A DNA stretch of 9,813 bases from positions 1 through 9,813 of the forward strand of contig CAZYMF010000183.1 of assembly GCA_964648215.1 (NCBI GenBank). The letters run 5' to 3'. This DNA is from CAZYMF01 sp964648215. GTDB lineage: Bacteria; Desulfobacterota; Binatia; HRBIN30; JACQVA1. The notes under the pieces are model-generated. The model was not told the origin of the DNA, did not search any database, and saw nothing but the letters and a program-made list of their open reading frames with translations. The translations under genes were made by a program, and so were the position numbers. The stretch's first letter is position 1. Every line of letters starts with the position of its first letter. Of the stretch, positions 1 to 6,195 are shown in pieces.

Positions 1-74
1 AAGGCCGATATCAGGCCGCCCAGCATCAAAGCCCATCGTATTCCGCCACCGTGGCGCCGATCCTCTTGCCGCAT
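1..74 (-). CDS. N-terminal fragment of an exported or membrane protein, cut by the window edge
   Basis: An ATG at 74-72 opens a frame that stays open to the window edge (24 complete codons). The start is supported by a good Shine-Dalgarno sequence, AAGGGAG at 89-83, 8 nt upstream of the ATG. The peptide begins with a basic stretch (MRQEDRRHGGGIRW) followed by a hydrophobic run (ALMLGGLISA), the layout of a signal peptide or first membrane anchor. It lies on the same strand as the barrel protein upstream, 373 nt after that gene's stop, so it could be separately expressed. Too little is visible to assign a family. Confidence 0.45.
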   Translation of the reverse strand, partial: MRQEDRRHGGGIRWALMLGGLISA

Positions 75-203
75 CGAAGAATCTCCCTTCCCGAGGAGAA
101 TGAGACCGCCATGACCCCCGACTTCTGCCGTCGACAAGGAGAACGAGGCCGGCCGATCGCAGAGCGGCGGGGACCTTGCGAAGCGCAGAGGAGAAGGAGT
201 GAC

Positions 204-273
204 GTTGGCTGAACCGGGTTCGTAGCCGATTATGGTTCGTTTTCCAACGCAAAAAGGTTCAGCCCTAGCCAAC
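204..273. repeat. Imperfect inverted repeat
   Basis: GTTGGCTGAACC at 204-215 is repeated in inverse orientation at 256-273 as GGTTCAGCCCTAGCCAAC, which holds a 6-nt insertion between the two halves. The 8-nt inner part, GCTGAACC against GGTTCAGC, is exact. The 40-nt interior holds two direct copies of GGTTCGT (217-223 and 234-240). It could be the ends of a small decayed element, or a structured leader or trailer. No flanking target duplication was identified. Confidence 0.35.
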
Positions 274-275
274 AG

Positions 276-294
276 CCGTTCTTTCCGAGAACGG
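276..294 (-). terminator. Small hairpin, possible weak terminator downstream of the barrel protein
   Basis: CCGTTCT at 276-282 pairs exactly with AGAACGG at 288-294 around a 5-nt loop. It lies about 155 nt past the stop of the minus-strand gene ending at 448. On that strand a TTTTT run (255-251) follows only after about 20 nt, so the geometry is poor for an intrinsic terminator. Confidence 0.2.
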
Positions 295-447
295 AGGCGT
301 TCGGTTTTCCCCCGGCGAAGACTCGCTCCGGGCGTCGCGGACCTCACGACCATGGGCCAAGGGAAGCCGGCGCGCAGCAGCCCGAGTGGGGCCGTATCCG
401 TAGTGCTCCGGCTCAGCGATGCTCGGGATCCCCTCGTCCGCCGCCAA

Positions 448-1296
448 TCACCCCGCGCTGGGATTCCATGCCAGCGAGATCGCACCACCGACCCCCCACT
501 CGGGTGAATCGTGCGTCAAGCCGACCGCGCCGGTCGGACGCACGAAGAGATCGACGCTACCGAGCGGGATGCGCACGTCGAGACCGGGCTCGAAGAAGAG
601 CACGTGGGTGTTGTTCTGAGCTGCATCGAAGGTCTGGGCAACGAACTCCGCTCGCAAACCGACGTAGTCGTTAACCACGCCGAACAGCCCGCCGCCGTAG
701 ACGAAGGAATCTGGGGCGAGCTCCACGGTCGAAAAGCCGTTGAAACTCCGATTCGAGTCCGCGTACGTCTGGTAGCCAAAATGCCCGCGTACGTCGACGG
801 GGCCCAAGTGGGCTGCCGCCATGCCGTACGGCAGAAAGCCCACTTCGCCGGTACCCAGTCCCTTGTACTCGTCCCCGCTCGGAAACGAGAGTTCCAATCC
901 GAGCCCTGCGTCAAGGTAGTGCGTGCGTAGGGGTACCAGCTTGCCGTAAAGACGAATGTCGCCGATCCCGTCTTCCTCATTGCTGGAAGTTCCGTAGGAA
1001 GTTCCGTAGAAGGCATGCTGCTCTACGCTGATGAAGTGGTACGGGATGAAGATACCACCCTCGGCCAGCTCGCCCCCATAGACGAGGCGTGGTTCCACTG
1101 TTTGCGCATCGACGGACACGGCATGCGGCTCGTCGTGCGTCGCCGCCGTGGCCACCTCCGCCCACAGACCGCGAGCGTTCACCGTATCGAACTCGAAGCG
1201 GTCAAAGCTGCGCACCGACATATCGCCCGCTCGCACCTGTGTCGTCACCAGACAGAAACACGCTGCGACTGCCCAGCCACCGATCCATCGCTTCAT
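448..1296 (-). CDS. Outer-membrane beta-barrel protein, Phenol_MetA_deg-like
   Basis: This is a 282-residue exported protein. Residues 1-23 form a signal peptide (basic MKR, hydrophobic core, cleavage after VRA). The rest alternates polar and aromatic/hydrophobic residues in strand-like stretches. The block GIGDIRLYGK (110-119), followed by LSFPSGDEYKGLGTGEVGF (136-154), resembles the family once named for the phenol meta-degradation pathway (PF13557). Its members are outer-membrane barrels thought to pass hydrophobic compounds or to have unknown roles. The start is supported by AAAGGAC shortly upstream of the ATG. The last residue is not the usual terminal Phe, but the final stretch is strand-like. 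An in-frame 12-bp tandem duplication gives YGTSYGTS (97-104). The gene follows the lipoprotein after a 383-nt gap, so it probably has its own promoter. The substrate cannot be inferred. Confidence 0.8.
   Translation of the reverse strand: MKRWIGGWAVAACFCLVTTQVRAGDMSVRSFDRFEFDTVNARGLWAEVATAATHDEPHAVSVDAQTVEPRLVYGGELAEGGIFIPYHFISVEQHAFYGTSYGTSSNEEDGIGDIRLYGKLVPLRTHYLDAGLGLELSFPSGDEYKGLGTGEVGFLPYGMAAAHLGPVDVRGHFGYQTYADSNRSFNGFSTVELAPDSFVYGGGLFGVVNDYVGLRAEFVAQTFDAAQNNTHVLFFEPGLDVRIPLGSVDLFVRPTGAVGLTHDSPEWGVGGAISLAWNPSAG
985..1008. repeat. 12-bp perfect tandem duplication inside the barrel-protein gene
   Basis: GGAAGTTCCGTA occurs twice back to back (985-996 and 997-1008). It is in frame and duplicates the tetrapeptide YGTS. 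It probably lies in an extracellular loop of the barrel, where length variation is tolerated. Recent slippage is the simplest explanation. Confidence 0.9.
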
Positions 1297-1679
1297 CGTC
1301 GTCCTTTCACAGGCGTAGTCGCCTTCTCTCCCATTGCCAGTTTGCCAGAGCGCGAACCAGCACGTTGCCCGAGCGTACCCCCTATTCTCGTACCGCTGGT
1401 GTCGAGTGCGGGCAGGGCTGCAGCAGACGACCGTCTCTAGTCAACATGAACACCACGCTTCCCCAACCTTTCTGCCCCCTTACATTACAGCTGTAGCACT
1501 TCTCGGACTCCAGCGGCGCCGGGGAAACATCCGCATCCAAGACCGCGTTGCCGTACGACACCTGGACACACAATTGTAAGCTTCTGCGCGGCGAGCCCAA
1601 GCCTGTATGGTCGTCATCAATCTGCGTGATCTACCCCGTCGCTGAGTACTCGGTGCTCACGCTCCCGGGACGGTTGTGT
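1297..1679. other. Intergenic region between lipoprotein and barrel protein
   Basis: 383 bases separate the lipoprotein stop from the barrel-protein start. The region must hold the barrel gene's leader, with its AAAGGAC ribosome-binding site at about 1303-1309. A perfect 10-bp palindrome, TACAGCTGTA, lies at 1486-1495, about 190 nt upstream of that start, and could be an operator. A 72-codon minus-strand frame (1600-1382) contains the protein-like stretch LESEKCYSCNV. It opens only with TTG and has no ribosome-binding site, so it is not called as a gene. Confidence 0.45.
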
Positions 1680-2120
1680 TCATGCCAACCAGTCGAGCGT
1701 TCTTTCAAACTTGAGTCCACGAATACCGTACTGCTCTCTCAGCTGCTTCTTCAGGCTGCGCTTCAATGCCGCTACGAAATCCGTCTCCTTTACATTGTCG
1801 AGATCCCTGATCGTAATGCTAGGCTGCCTCCCAAATGTTATTGCGACGAGCACCCGTGCGTTGGCTCCCGCCAGTGTCGCCACATCCGGCTGCATGGCGC
1901 GGATGTCCCGGGTATAAAGAATGACTGTTTGATCTTGATACTCCCATTTGAAGCCGAACGGCTCGATAGCATCCCACACCGTTGTAGGAAGTGTAGCGGG
2001 GTCAAAGGGTGCGCCCATGCTTGCCGGCTTCAGCAAGTAGTTTCCGGAGTACGTCCGGTAGCAGCCTGCGAGACCGATGCAGACCAGCACCAACACCGTA
2101 GCAGTATGCCGACGACACAT
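1680..2120 (-). CDS. Small lipoprotein, candidate immunity protein of the upstream toxin
   Basis: This is a 146-residue lipoprotein. The N-terminus is MCRRHTATVLVLVCIGLAGC, with the lipobox LAGC and Cys20 as the lipidated residue. Residue +2 is Tyr rather than Asp, which by the enterobacterial Lol rule favours the outer membrane. The mature part has an alternating alpha/beta look. Its most conserved-looking stretch is RQPSITIRDLDN (99-110), followed by ETDFVAALK and a basic helix (RSLKKQLREQYG). I recognise this as a type of small uncharacterised lipoprotein but cannot name a family. The start is chosen because its ATG overlaps the toxin stop as TGATG, with no Shine-Dalgarno upstream, so translation is probably coupled. 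The same frame is open further upstream but reads out of frame inside the toxin gene. A lipoprotein coupled directly behind a membrane-attacking toxin tip fits an immunity role. That role is inference. Confidence 0.8.
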   Translation of the reverse strand: MCRRHTATVLVLVCIGLAGCYRTYSGNYLLKPASMGAPFDPATLPTTVWDAIEPFGFKWEYQDQTVILYTRDIRAMQPDVATLAGANARVLVAITFGRQPSITIRDLDNVKETDFVAALKRSLKKQLREQYGIRGLKFERTLDWLA

Positions 2121-3142
2121 CACTGCAATAACCCAGTGAGAACAAATGGAGGAGTGCCCAAGATTCCGTATGCTAATCCGAACGGACCTGGTGGCAGTAG
2201 AGGACTCGAAGACCAGACATGTGTTGCCCACTGCAGGTTTCGGGTGTTGATGTCGTGGATGAAGCTTGCCCAATCAACACGGTTCAACGGTTCGGGGAGA
2301 CGGCCAATGAGCCCAGGCCAGGTGCTTAGACCGTATCCCGCACCTCCGTAGAGGCCGTATGTTGGGATGATTGCGTCGTATACAGTGTTGAAGGCACTCC
2401 GGGCAACTAGCCCTGGGTCCAACGCCCAGACACTCTGGCCGAGACCCCAGACATCCTTCGCGAAGACGAACGGTTTCACGACTGCGCCTACAGCCGCTGC
2501 TGCCAGATCGTGCCCAAGGATTCTTCCTACGTAGCCGATCCCGCTCCAAAAGCCTCGCTGGAACGGCGTCGAGAAGTGTTGGGCATACGCACCTACGGCG
2601 AAGTCCAGTTGTTCCTGTTGCGACAGACCGGCCACATTCGCCCCCTGGACGGCGCCGTAGATTGCAAATGCGATGGAGATAGCTGTTTCGACCGCCGCGA
2701 CCGCTCCACTCGCGTAGTTCCCCTGGTGAAAGTTCCGCGCGGCACTGTATGCGCTCCCCCCAATCGGGATCTGAGAATATGCGTACTCGCTTGGATTGGG
2801 TTTTCCGAACCGGTCTGGATCAATCAGATTCAAGCCGTAACTGGTCCCTGGCAGGAGCCCCTGCGTCAGCAGAGCGTTGGCGCTGGCGTTGAGCCCCGCC
2901 ATGAGACCTCCCTTCCTACCCGCATCAACGCCGGGGGCCCCAATCGGGCCCAGTAGCACCCCTGTCAAGATCTGCCACCATGATTGCCCGTTCGGGTTCA
3001 ATATGCACTGCGACACCTGACGCGGGTGTTGGAATACGACTTGTCCGGCAACCAGTCCGGGGGTGCCTACTTCTCGTCGACCGCGCGAGTGCCATTGGTG
3101 TCTTTCACCAAAACGCCCGAAGGCATCGCGCTTCTCCACCAT
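2120..3142 (-). CDS. C-terminal toxin tip with phospholipase A2-like motifs
   Basis: This frame encodes the C-terminal end of the broken toxin. The ATG at 3142 lies inside the upstream sequence (GGKMVEKRDAFGR) and is unlikely to be a real start. Natural protein resumes at about residue 30. Residues 62-145 are Gly/Ala-rich. Hydrophobic stretches lie at 148-172 and 213-228 and could insert into or cross a membrane. The tip has YGLYGGAGYG (262-271), then EPLNRVDWASFIHDINTRN (284-302). The spacing D-x5-H-D (Asp290, His296, Asp297) after an EP-x-N turn, plus a glycine-rich loop before it, matches phospholipase A2-like domains as I remember them from parvovirus VP1. The HD-x3-RN pattern recalls prokaryotic/fungal PLA2 (PF09056). 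Such enzymes hydrolyse the sn-2 acyl bond of phospholipids. The stop overlaps the lipoprotein start (TGATG). The PLA2 assignment rests on motif resemblance only. Confidence 0.6.
   Translation of the reverse strand: MVEKRDAFGRFGERHQWHSRGRREVGTPGLVAGQVVFQHPRQVSQCILNPNGQSWWQILTGVLLGPIGAPGVDAGRKGGLMAGLNASANALLTQGLLPGTSYGLNLIDPDRFGKPNPSEYAYSQIPIGGSAYSAARNFHQGNYASGAVAAVETAISIAFAIYGAVQGANVAGLSQQEQLDFAVGAYAQHFSTPFQRGFWSGIGYVGRILGHDLAAAAVGAVVKPFVFAKDVWGLGQSVWALDPGLVARSAFNTVYDAIIPTYGLYGGAGYGLSTWPGLIGRLPEPLNRVDWASFIHDINTRNLQWATHVWSSSPLLPPGPFGLAYGILGTPPFVLTGLLQ
2252..2359 (-). other. Candidate PLA2-like calcium loop and catalytic HD motif
   Basis: The codons run from Tyr262 of the tip (2359-2357) to Asp297 (2254-2252). 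The glycine loop Y-G-G-A-G-Y-G would correspond to the X-C-G-X-G calcium loop of PLA2 without its cysteine. His296 (2257-2255) and Asp297 would be the catalytic dyad, and Asp290 the conserved upstream acid. All of these residues are intact, so this part of the gene shows no decay. Confidence 0.5.
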
Positions 3143-4089
3143 CTTGCCGCCCGGGCAGGCTGCGTCGTTATAGCACTCGTCTCCCCCGTTTTGTACATGA
3201 TGGTCTGTGACAGGAGCTTGCCGCAGCCCGGATCGTACTCAGTCGTGACCTTCCCCAGACATCCCCGTTCGGTTGTGCCGGGCACGAGATCAAGGCCCCC
3301 GAGGTCGGGTCGGCACAAGTCCATACTGAGTACCTGGTGAAGTTGAGCTTGAAGCGGGTCGCGAAGGCGATAATGACCCCGATCACGTGCCCGTAGCGGA
3401 CGGAGCACGCCTTCGCCCTGTTCGTACCAGATTTCTACCACATTGCCGTTCAGATCTTTGATTTGCGACAACGCCCAGCTGAAGGTATAAGTGCAAGGTG
3501 ACCCCGTGGTGAAGAGGTGATCAGTATCGCTTCCCGTCCGCGTTGCGGCGCCGAAGCCTGTGCTCGCGCCGAACAGGTAGTGCAGGCCGCTCGTATCCCA
3601 GGCTTCGAACTCGTTGGTGTCCGGCCGATACTTTATGCGCACGAACGACTCCTCGATTTTCGGGACGCAGCGATTGGGATCATTGCTGTCCAGACCGAGC
3701 GTGCACTCGACGCTGGCTCCTGGAAGAACCAGAACGAAGTCATCGCGGTAGGTATCGTTCGCACACGATAAGACGCCGTGCTTGGTGCTCCGCTGGATCT
3801 TTCCCAGCGGGAGGTCCCAGCCGTACCCGTACGGGCCCGGCCCGGCATTGCTGTTGTAAGTCAGAGCGAGTTTCGGGGTGAGGTTCTTCCGCCCCGGAGG
3901 CACTTCGATGGGAATCGAGGTTGTTGCCGCGCCGACAAAGAGATTGGCCTCGGGGGCTTGAGCCAGGCCGGTGAATGGCGTCGAGCCGTCGCCGGTTTGG
4001 GCGCCGTCGCCCCGGTTCACCTCGGCCCACGCCGACGAGACGGTCAGAACGCAGGCCACTAGGACCAAGAAGCGGCGCAGCGATGTCAT
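3067..4089 (-). CDS. SpvB-like N-terminal fragment of the toxin, secreted
   Basis: This 340-codon frame holds the intact start of the broken toxin. Residues 1-22 are a signal peptide (MTSLRRFLVLVACVLTVSSAWA). The hallmark of the SpvB / insecticidal toxin B N-terminal domain (PF03534) follows: FVGAATTSIPIEVPPGR (51-67), LTPKLALTYNSNAGPGPYGYG (71-91, two overlapping motifs) and GWDLPLGKIQR (90-100). A later block, QIKDLNGNVVEIWYEQG (209-225), is also typical. In known systems this domain begins the shell that encloses a C-terminal toxin. The ATG has a strong GGAGGTG ribosome-binding site. Reading is trustworthy to about residue 233. Beyond that the frame is mixed with another, and the end at 3067 is probably not the original terminus. 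Sec export of an Rhs-like protein suggests release through the periplasm or surface display, not type VI loading. Confidence 0.75.
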   Translation of the reverse strand: MTSLRRFLVLVACVLTVSSAWAEVNRGDGAQTGDGSTPFTGLAQAPEANLFVGAATTSIPIEVPPGRKNLTPKLALTYNSNAGPGPYGYGWDLPLGKIQRSTKHGVLSCANDTYRDDFVLVLPGASVECTLGLDSNDPNRCVPKIEESFVRIKYRPDTNEFEAWDTSGLHYLFGASTGFGAATRTGSDTDHLFTTGSPCTYTFSWALSQIKDLNGNVVEIWYEQGEGVLRPLRARDRGHYRLRDPLQAQLHQVLSMDLCRPDLGGLDLVPGTTERGCLGKVTTEYDPGCGKLLSQTIMYKTGETSAITTQPARAARWWRSAMPSGVLVKDTNGTRAVDEK

Positions 4090-4094
4090 CGCGA

Positions 4095-4101
4095 CACCTC
4101 C
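4095..4101 (-). promoter_or_regulatory. Strong ribosome-binding site of the SpvB-like toxin
   Basis: GGAGGTG (4101-4095 on the minus strand) lies 5 nt before the ATG at 4089. It fixes the toxin start directly before a clear signal peptide, and shows that initiation signals are intact despite the broken reading frame. Confidence 0.75.
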
Positions 4102-4658
4102 TGGCGTTGCTTGGTGATTTCGCCTTCAGGAGTGTCGGGACGGGGCGGTACCATTGCCCCAGGCGGCGGCTCGGGGACTCGGTCTGCCGAAGCGACAACG
4201 GCACACTTCCACCCAATATCGCCCCGTCGTAGGCGACTGGGCAGAACCGCTCGAAGTGGACGAACAAGCGCGGCAGCCCGCCCGCCGGGGGCCGGAGGCT
4301 ACGGTGGCGTTCTTTGACGGCTCCCCGGCATAGCGACTACACGAGACGCGTGCTCGGGATGTTCAGGCCCGGCGTCTCTGCGTCCTGGGCGAACGGGCGA
4401 TTGAGCCCCGGGCAAGAGAGGGTGACCCCTCTCCGGGAACCAGCCGGCGCATCGCGCGTGCTACGACGAGGCGATCGGCCCCGAGGCGAGTTCTTGTGGG
4501 CCGACGACACACGGCGCGGGACGAGGCACCGGCTGACGACGCGGGGGTGTTCGCGACCAGCGCGTTATCGTCGAACCCTCGTCCACTGCGATTTTCGCCC
4601 CCTTCGAGAGCGGGAGCGCGCCGCGCGAGTTGCCCACTGTCGCTGCGTCGCCCGGCGG
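4102..4658. other. Long intergenic region between FadL-like gene and toxin, no gene recognised
   Basis: About 560 bases lie between the FadL-like stop and the toxin's ribosome-binding site. Open frames on both strands translate to Arg/Pro/Gly-rich sequence with no domain or signal peptide. The toxin promoter should lie at the low end, but no clear -35/-10 pair was found. A GC-rich 7-bp hairpin lies at 4416-4433. The gap is unusually long for this otherwise compact window and may be a junction of the acquired cassette. Confidence 0.5.
4416..4433. repeat. GC-rich stem-loop downstream of the FadL-like gene
   Basis: GAGAGGG (4416-4422) and CCCTCTC (4427-4433) pair exactly around the loop TGAC. 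It lies about 225 nt beyond the FadL-like stop. The bases that follow on the minus strand are TTGCC, not a T-run, so an intrinsic terminator is only a weak possibility. Confidence 0.3.
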
Positions 4659-5894
4659 CTACTTGCCGTAGGTCAGCCCGACGATGACGATTGCGCCCTG
4701 CATCGAGTAGTCGCCGGGCAGGACGAGCGCCGCGCTCGCCGGGATGTGGCGTTCGGCCGGCAGGGCGTAGCCGGCCATCACGTCGAGCACCCAACCGCCG
4801 AGACGCTGTCCCACGCCGACGCCGATCCTGGCGTCGTCACCGTCGAACACGAGCGGGCTCACCCCGCGCGAGCCGACCATGTGCGACGCCCAGCTGGCGC
4901 CGAGACGAAGCGTCGTCTCGTCCCGCAGCGCGTACTCGGCGGCAAGGCCGAACTTCCACTCGTCGTTGGCATCCGGAACGAAGCCGCTGTTGGCCTGCGG
5001 CGTCAGGTCGTACTTGATGGTCGAGTCGCCGAGAGTGCTGGAGTTGGTGAAACGAACCGAGCCCGAAAGCGTCAGCCGCGGCAGGCAGTGCCAGGTGGCG
5101 CCCGCGATGACCTGCAGCGGCATCTGCACGTCGGCGTGAACGCGCTGCCGCCCCGCGTTCGGCACCGGCATGCTGCCGCCCATCCAGATCATTCCCGGCG
5201 TCCGCAGCGACAGTCCGAGCGCCCAGCGGTCGGTTGGCCGCAGCGTCAGGCCCACCATCCCCTGCACACCGGGGCCGTTGATCTTGTAGCGGAAGTCGAG
5301 ACCCTCGAGCTGAAAATGCGTGCGTAGCTGCCCGAACATGGGCTGGACCTCCGCCCCGAGCGAGACCCGGTCGGTGAGCTGATAGGCGACCGCGAAGGGA
5401 AAGGCGAGGACGATGGTCTCGCTGAAGAAGCTCGGGACCCCGAGGGAGGGATCGGCGTCGTAGTCGAATCGTGACCCCGTCGTCCCGTAGGTGCCGAACG
5501 CGAAGCGCCAGCGTTCGCGGTACGGGACCGACAGACCGAAGTCGGGGATGAAAGACCACACGTTGTTGGCCTGGTCGTACCCGTCCGGCGCCGAGGCGTC
5601 GATCTCGCCGCGGCCGTAGGCGAGCCCGAAATCGCCCCCGTGGGTGAAGGCGGCGAAGCCGGTCAGGCCGGCGGGGTTCTCGAACAGCGCCGACGCCGGG
5701 GTGTACGGGTCGGCGATGCGCGTGCCCTGCGTTGCGCTGTCGGCCGCCCCGATCGCGGGCGCCAGTAACTGCGACGCCCGAACCGGCGCGGGCGCCAACG
5801 CCGCCGCCAGGAGCAGCCCGGCCGCGGCCGACCGCAAGAGCCGCGCCCCGGGCGTGGCCTTGCGCTTCCCACCGACGATCACGAGACGATTCAT
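4659..5894 (-). CDS. FadL/OmpP1/TodX-family outer-membrane transporter
   Basis: This is a 411-residue outer-membrane protein. Residues 1-40 are a long signal peptide (MNRLVIVGGKRKATPGARLL, then an Ala/Leu core, ending VRA). After it comes the FadL-type N-terminal hatch signature, IADPYTPASALFENPAGLTG (60-79). This is the equivalent of the IADDAS...NPAGL segment that plugs the barrel in PF03349. Strand-like stretches fill the rest, ending AIVIVGLTYGK. The length fits the family (about 400-450). Members move long-chain fatty acids or aromatic hydrocarbons across the outer membrane by lateral diffusion; the substrate here is unknown. The frame is open 71 codons further upstream, but the ATG at 5894 begins the signal peptide and has a GAGGGGG purine run upstream. 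It stands alone, with long gaps on both sides, and is divergent from the DUF456 gene. Confidence 0.87.
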   Translation of the reverse strand: MNRLVIVGGKRKATPGARLLRSAAAGLLLAAALAPAPVRASQLLAPAIGAADSATQGTRIADPYTPASALFENPAGLTGFAAFTHGGDFGLAYGRGEIDASAPDGYDQANNVWSFIPDFGLSVPYRERWRFAFGTYGTTGSRFDYDADPSLGVPSFFSETIVLAFPFAVAYQLTDRVSLGAEVQPMFGQLRTHFQLEGLDFRYKINGPGVQGMVGLTLRPTDRWALGLSLRTPGMIWMGGSMPVPNAGRQRVHADVQMPLQVIAGATWHCLPRLTLSGSVRFTNSSTLGDSTIKYDLTPQANSGFVPDANDEWKFGLAAEYALRDETTLRLGASWASHMVGSRGVSPLVFDGDDARIGVGVGQRLGGWVLDVMAGYALPAERHIPASAALVLPGDYSMQGAIVIVGLTYGK

Positions 5895-6034
5895 GTTCCG
5901 AGCGCCCCCTCTACCGCTGCCTGCGTCTGCGCGCGTCGGCAGAAACGAGATACAGGCTCCTCGGATCGGCGAGGTTTTCCAGCGGTGAGAGTGATCGGGA
6001 AGAGACGCTACGAGTGACGGAAGTGGACGTTGCA

Positions 6035-6050
6035 GGTGATAACGCTCACC
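6035..6050. promoter_or_regulatory. Operator-like inverted repeat
   Basis: GGTGA (6035-6039) and TCACC (6046-6050) form a symmetric site with a 6-nt spacer, roughly midway between two divergent genes. The size and symmetry suit a dimeric repressor. No regulator is encoded nearby, so this is a candidate only. Confidence 0.3.
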
Positions 6051-6053
6051 CCA

Positions 6054-6077
6054 GCGGCGGCTTGTGGGCGCCGCCGC
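6054..6077. repeat. 8-bp perfect GC stem-loop
   Basis: GCGGCGGC (6054-6061) pairs with GCCGCCGC (6070-6077) around an 8-nt loop, directly next to the GGTGA/TCACC repeat. No T-run follows on either strand. It may be a leader structure for one of the divergent genes, or chance in GC-rich DNA. Confidence 0.4.
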
Positions 6078-6195
6078 CTCGACCACTTCGGGCGTGACGA
6101 AGTGCACCGTGCCGCGCTCGTCCTCGGCTCCCCGCGGCTCTTTCGCTTTGACCTTTCACCTTTCTGGCTCTCTTGCGTTGCGCTAAGAGATCGGC

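Larger units (their letters stand above)
75..447. other. Intergenic region with two inverted repeats, no gene recognised
   Basis: This 373-base stretch lies between the stop of the minus-strand barrel protein and the start of the partial gene at the window edge. Short open frames cross it on both strands, but their translations are Arg/Pro/Ser-rich and look like noise. It contains an imperfect inverted repeat (204-273) and a small hairpin (276-294), listed separately. The leader of the gene starting at 74 must begin here, but no convincing promoter was found. Confidence 0.5.
2120..4089 (-). pseudogene. Broken SpvB/Rhs-type toxin gene lacking its repeat core
   Basis: An SpvB-like N-terminus and a toxin-like C-terminal tip lie on one strand but in different frames. 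Natural-looking protein can be followed only by switching frame. The first switch is near 3390-3393 (at CGGG), the second near 3253-3256 (GGGG, giving NGDVWG then KVTTEYDPGCGK). The third is near 3183-3187 (GGGGG, giving MYKTG then DECYNDAACPGGK), and the fourth near 3110-3113 (TTTT, giving RDAFGR then LVKDTNGTRAV). A TAG at 3069-3067 follows. The tip then continues in the frame used for DECYND. Each change is explained by one base gained or lost, mostly in a homopolymer. Full-length Rhs/SpvB proteins carry many hundreds of residues of YD repeats and a conserved end-of-core motif. Neither is visible, so the core was deleted or lost in assembly. The sequence alone does not separate true decay from read errors. 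Confidence 0.6.
5895..6195. other. Divergent intergenic region holding both leaders
   Basis: About 300 bases separate the FadL-like gene (minus) from the DUF456 gene (plus). Promoters for both should lie here. Three inverted repeats are visible: CCTCG-N6-CGAGG (5959-5974, followed by TTTT on the plus strand), GGTGA-N6-TCACC (6035-6050), and an 8-bp GC stem (6054-6077). A TTGACC hexamer at 6148-6153 could be a -35 for the plus-strand gene, but no good -10 follows at the proper distance. Confidence 0.45.

Noticed and set aside
1382..1600. Possible 72-codon minus-strand gene between lipoprotein and barrel protein
   Set aside because: Part of it reads like protein (LESEKCYSCNV), but it starts only at TTG, has no ribosome-binding site, and no family is recognisable. 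It may be a gene remnant.
2121..2273. N-terminal extension of the lipoprotein by 51 residues
   Set aside because: The longer reading lies inside the toxin tip in another frame and would bury the signal peptide. The ATG at 2120 gives a proper lipobox signal and the TGATG overlap.
4314..5327. Plus-strand open frame of 337 codons over the FadL-like gene
   Set aside because: Its composition is Arg/His/Ala-rich with no domain or signal. The opposite strand encodes a complete FadL-type protein with signal peptide.
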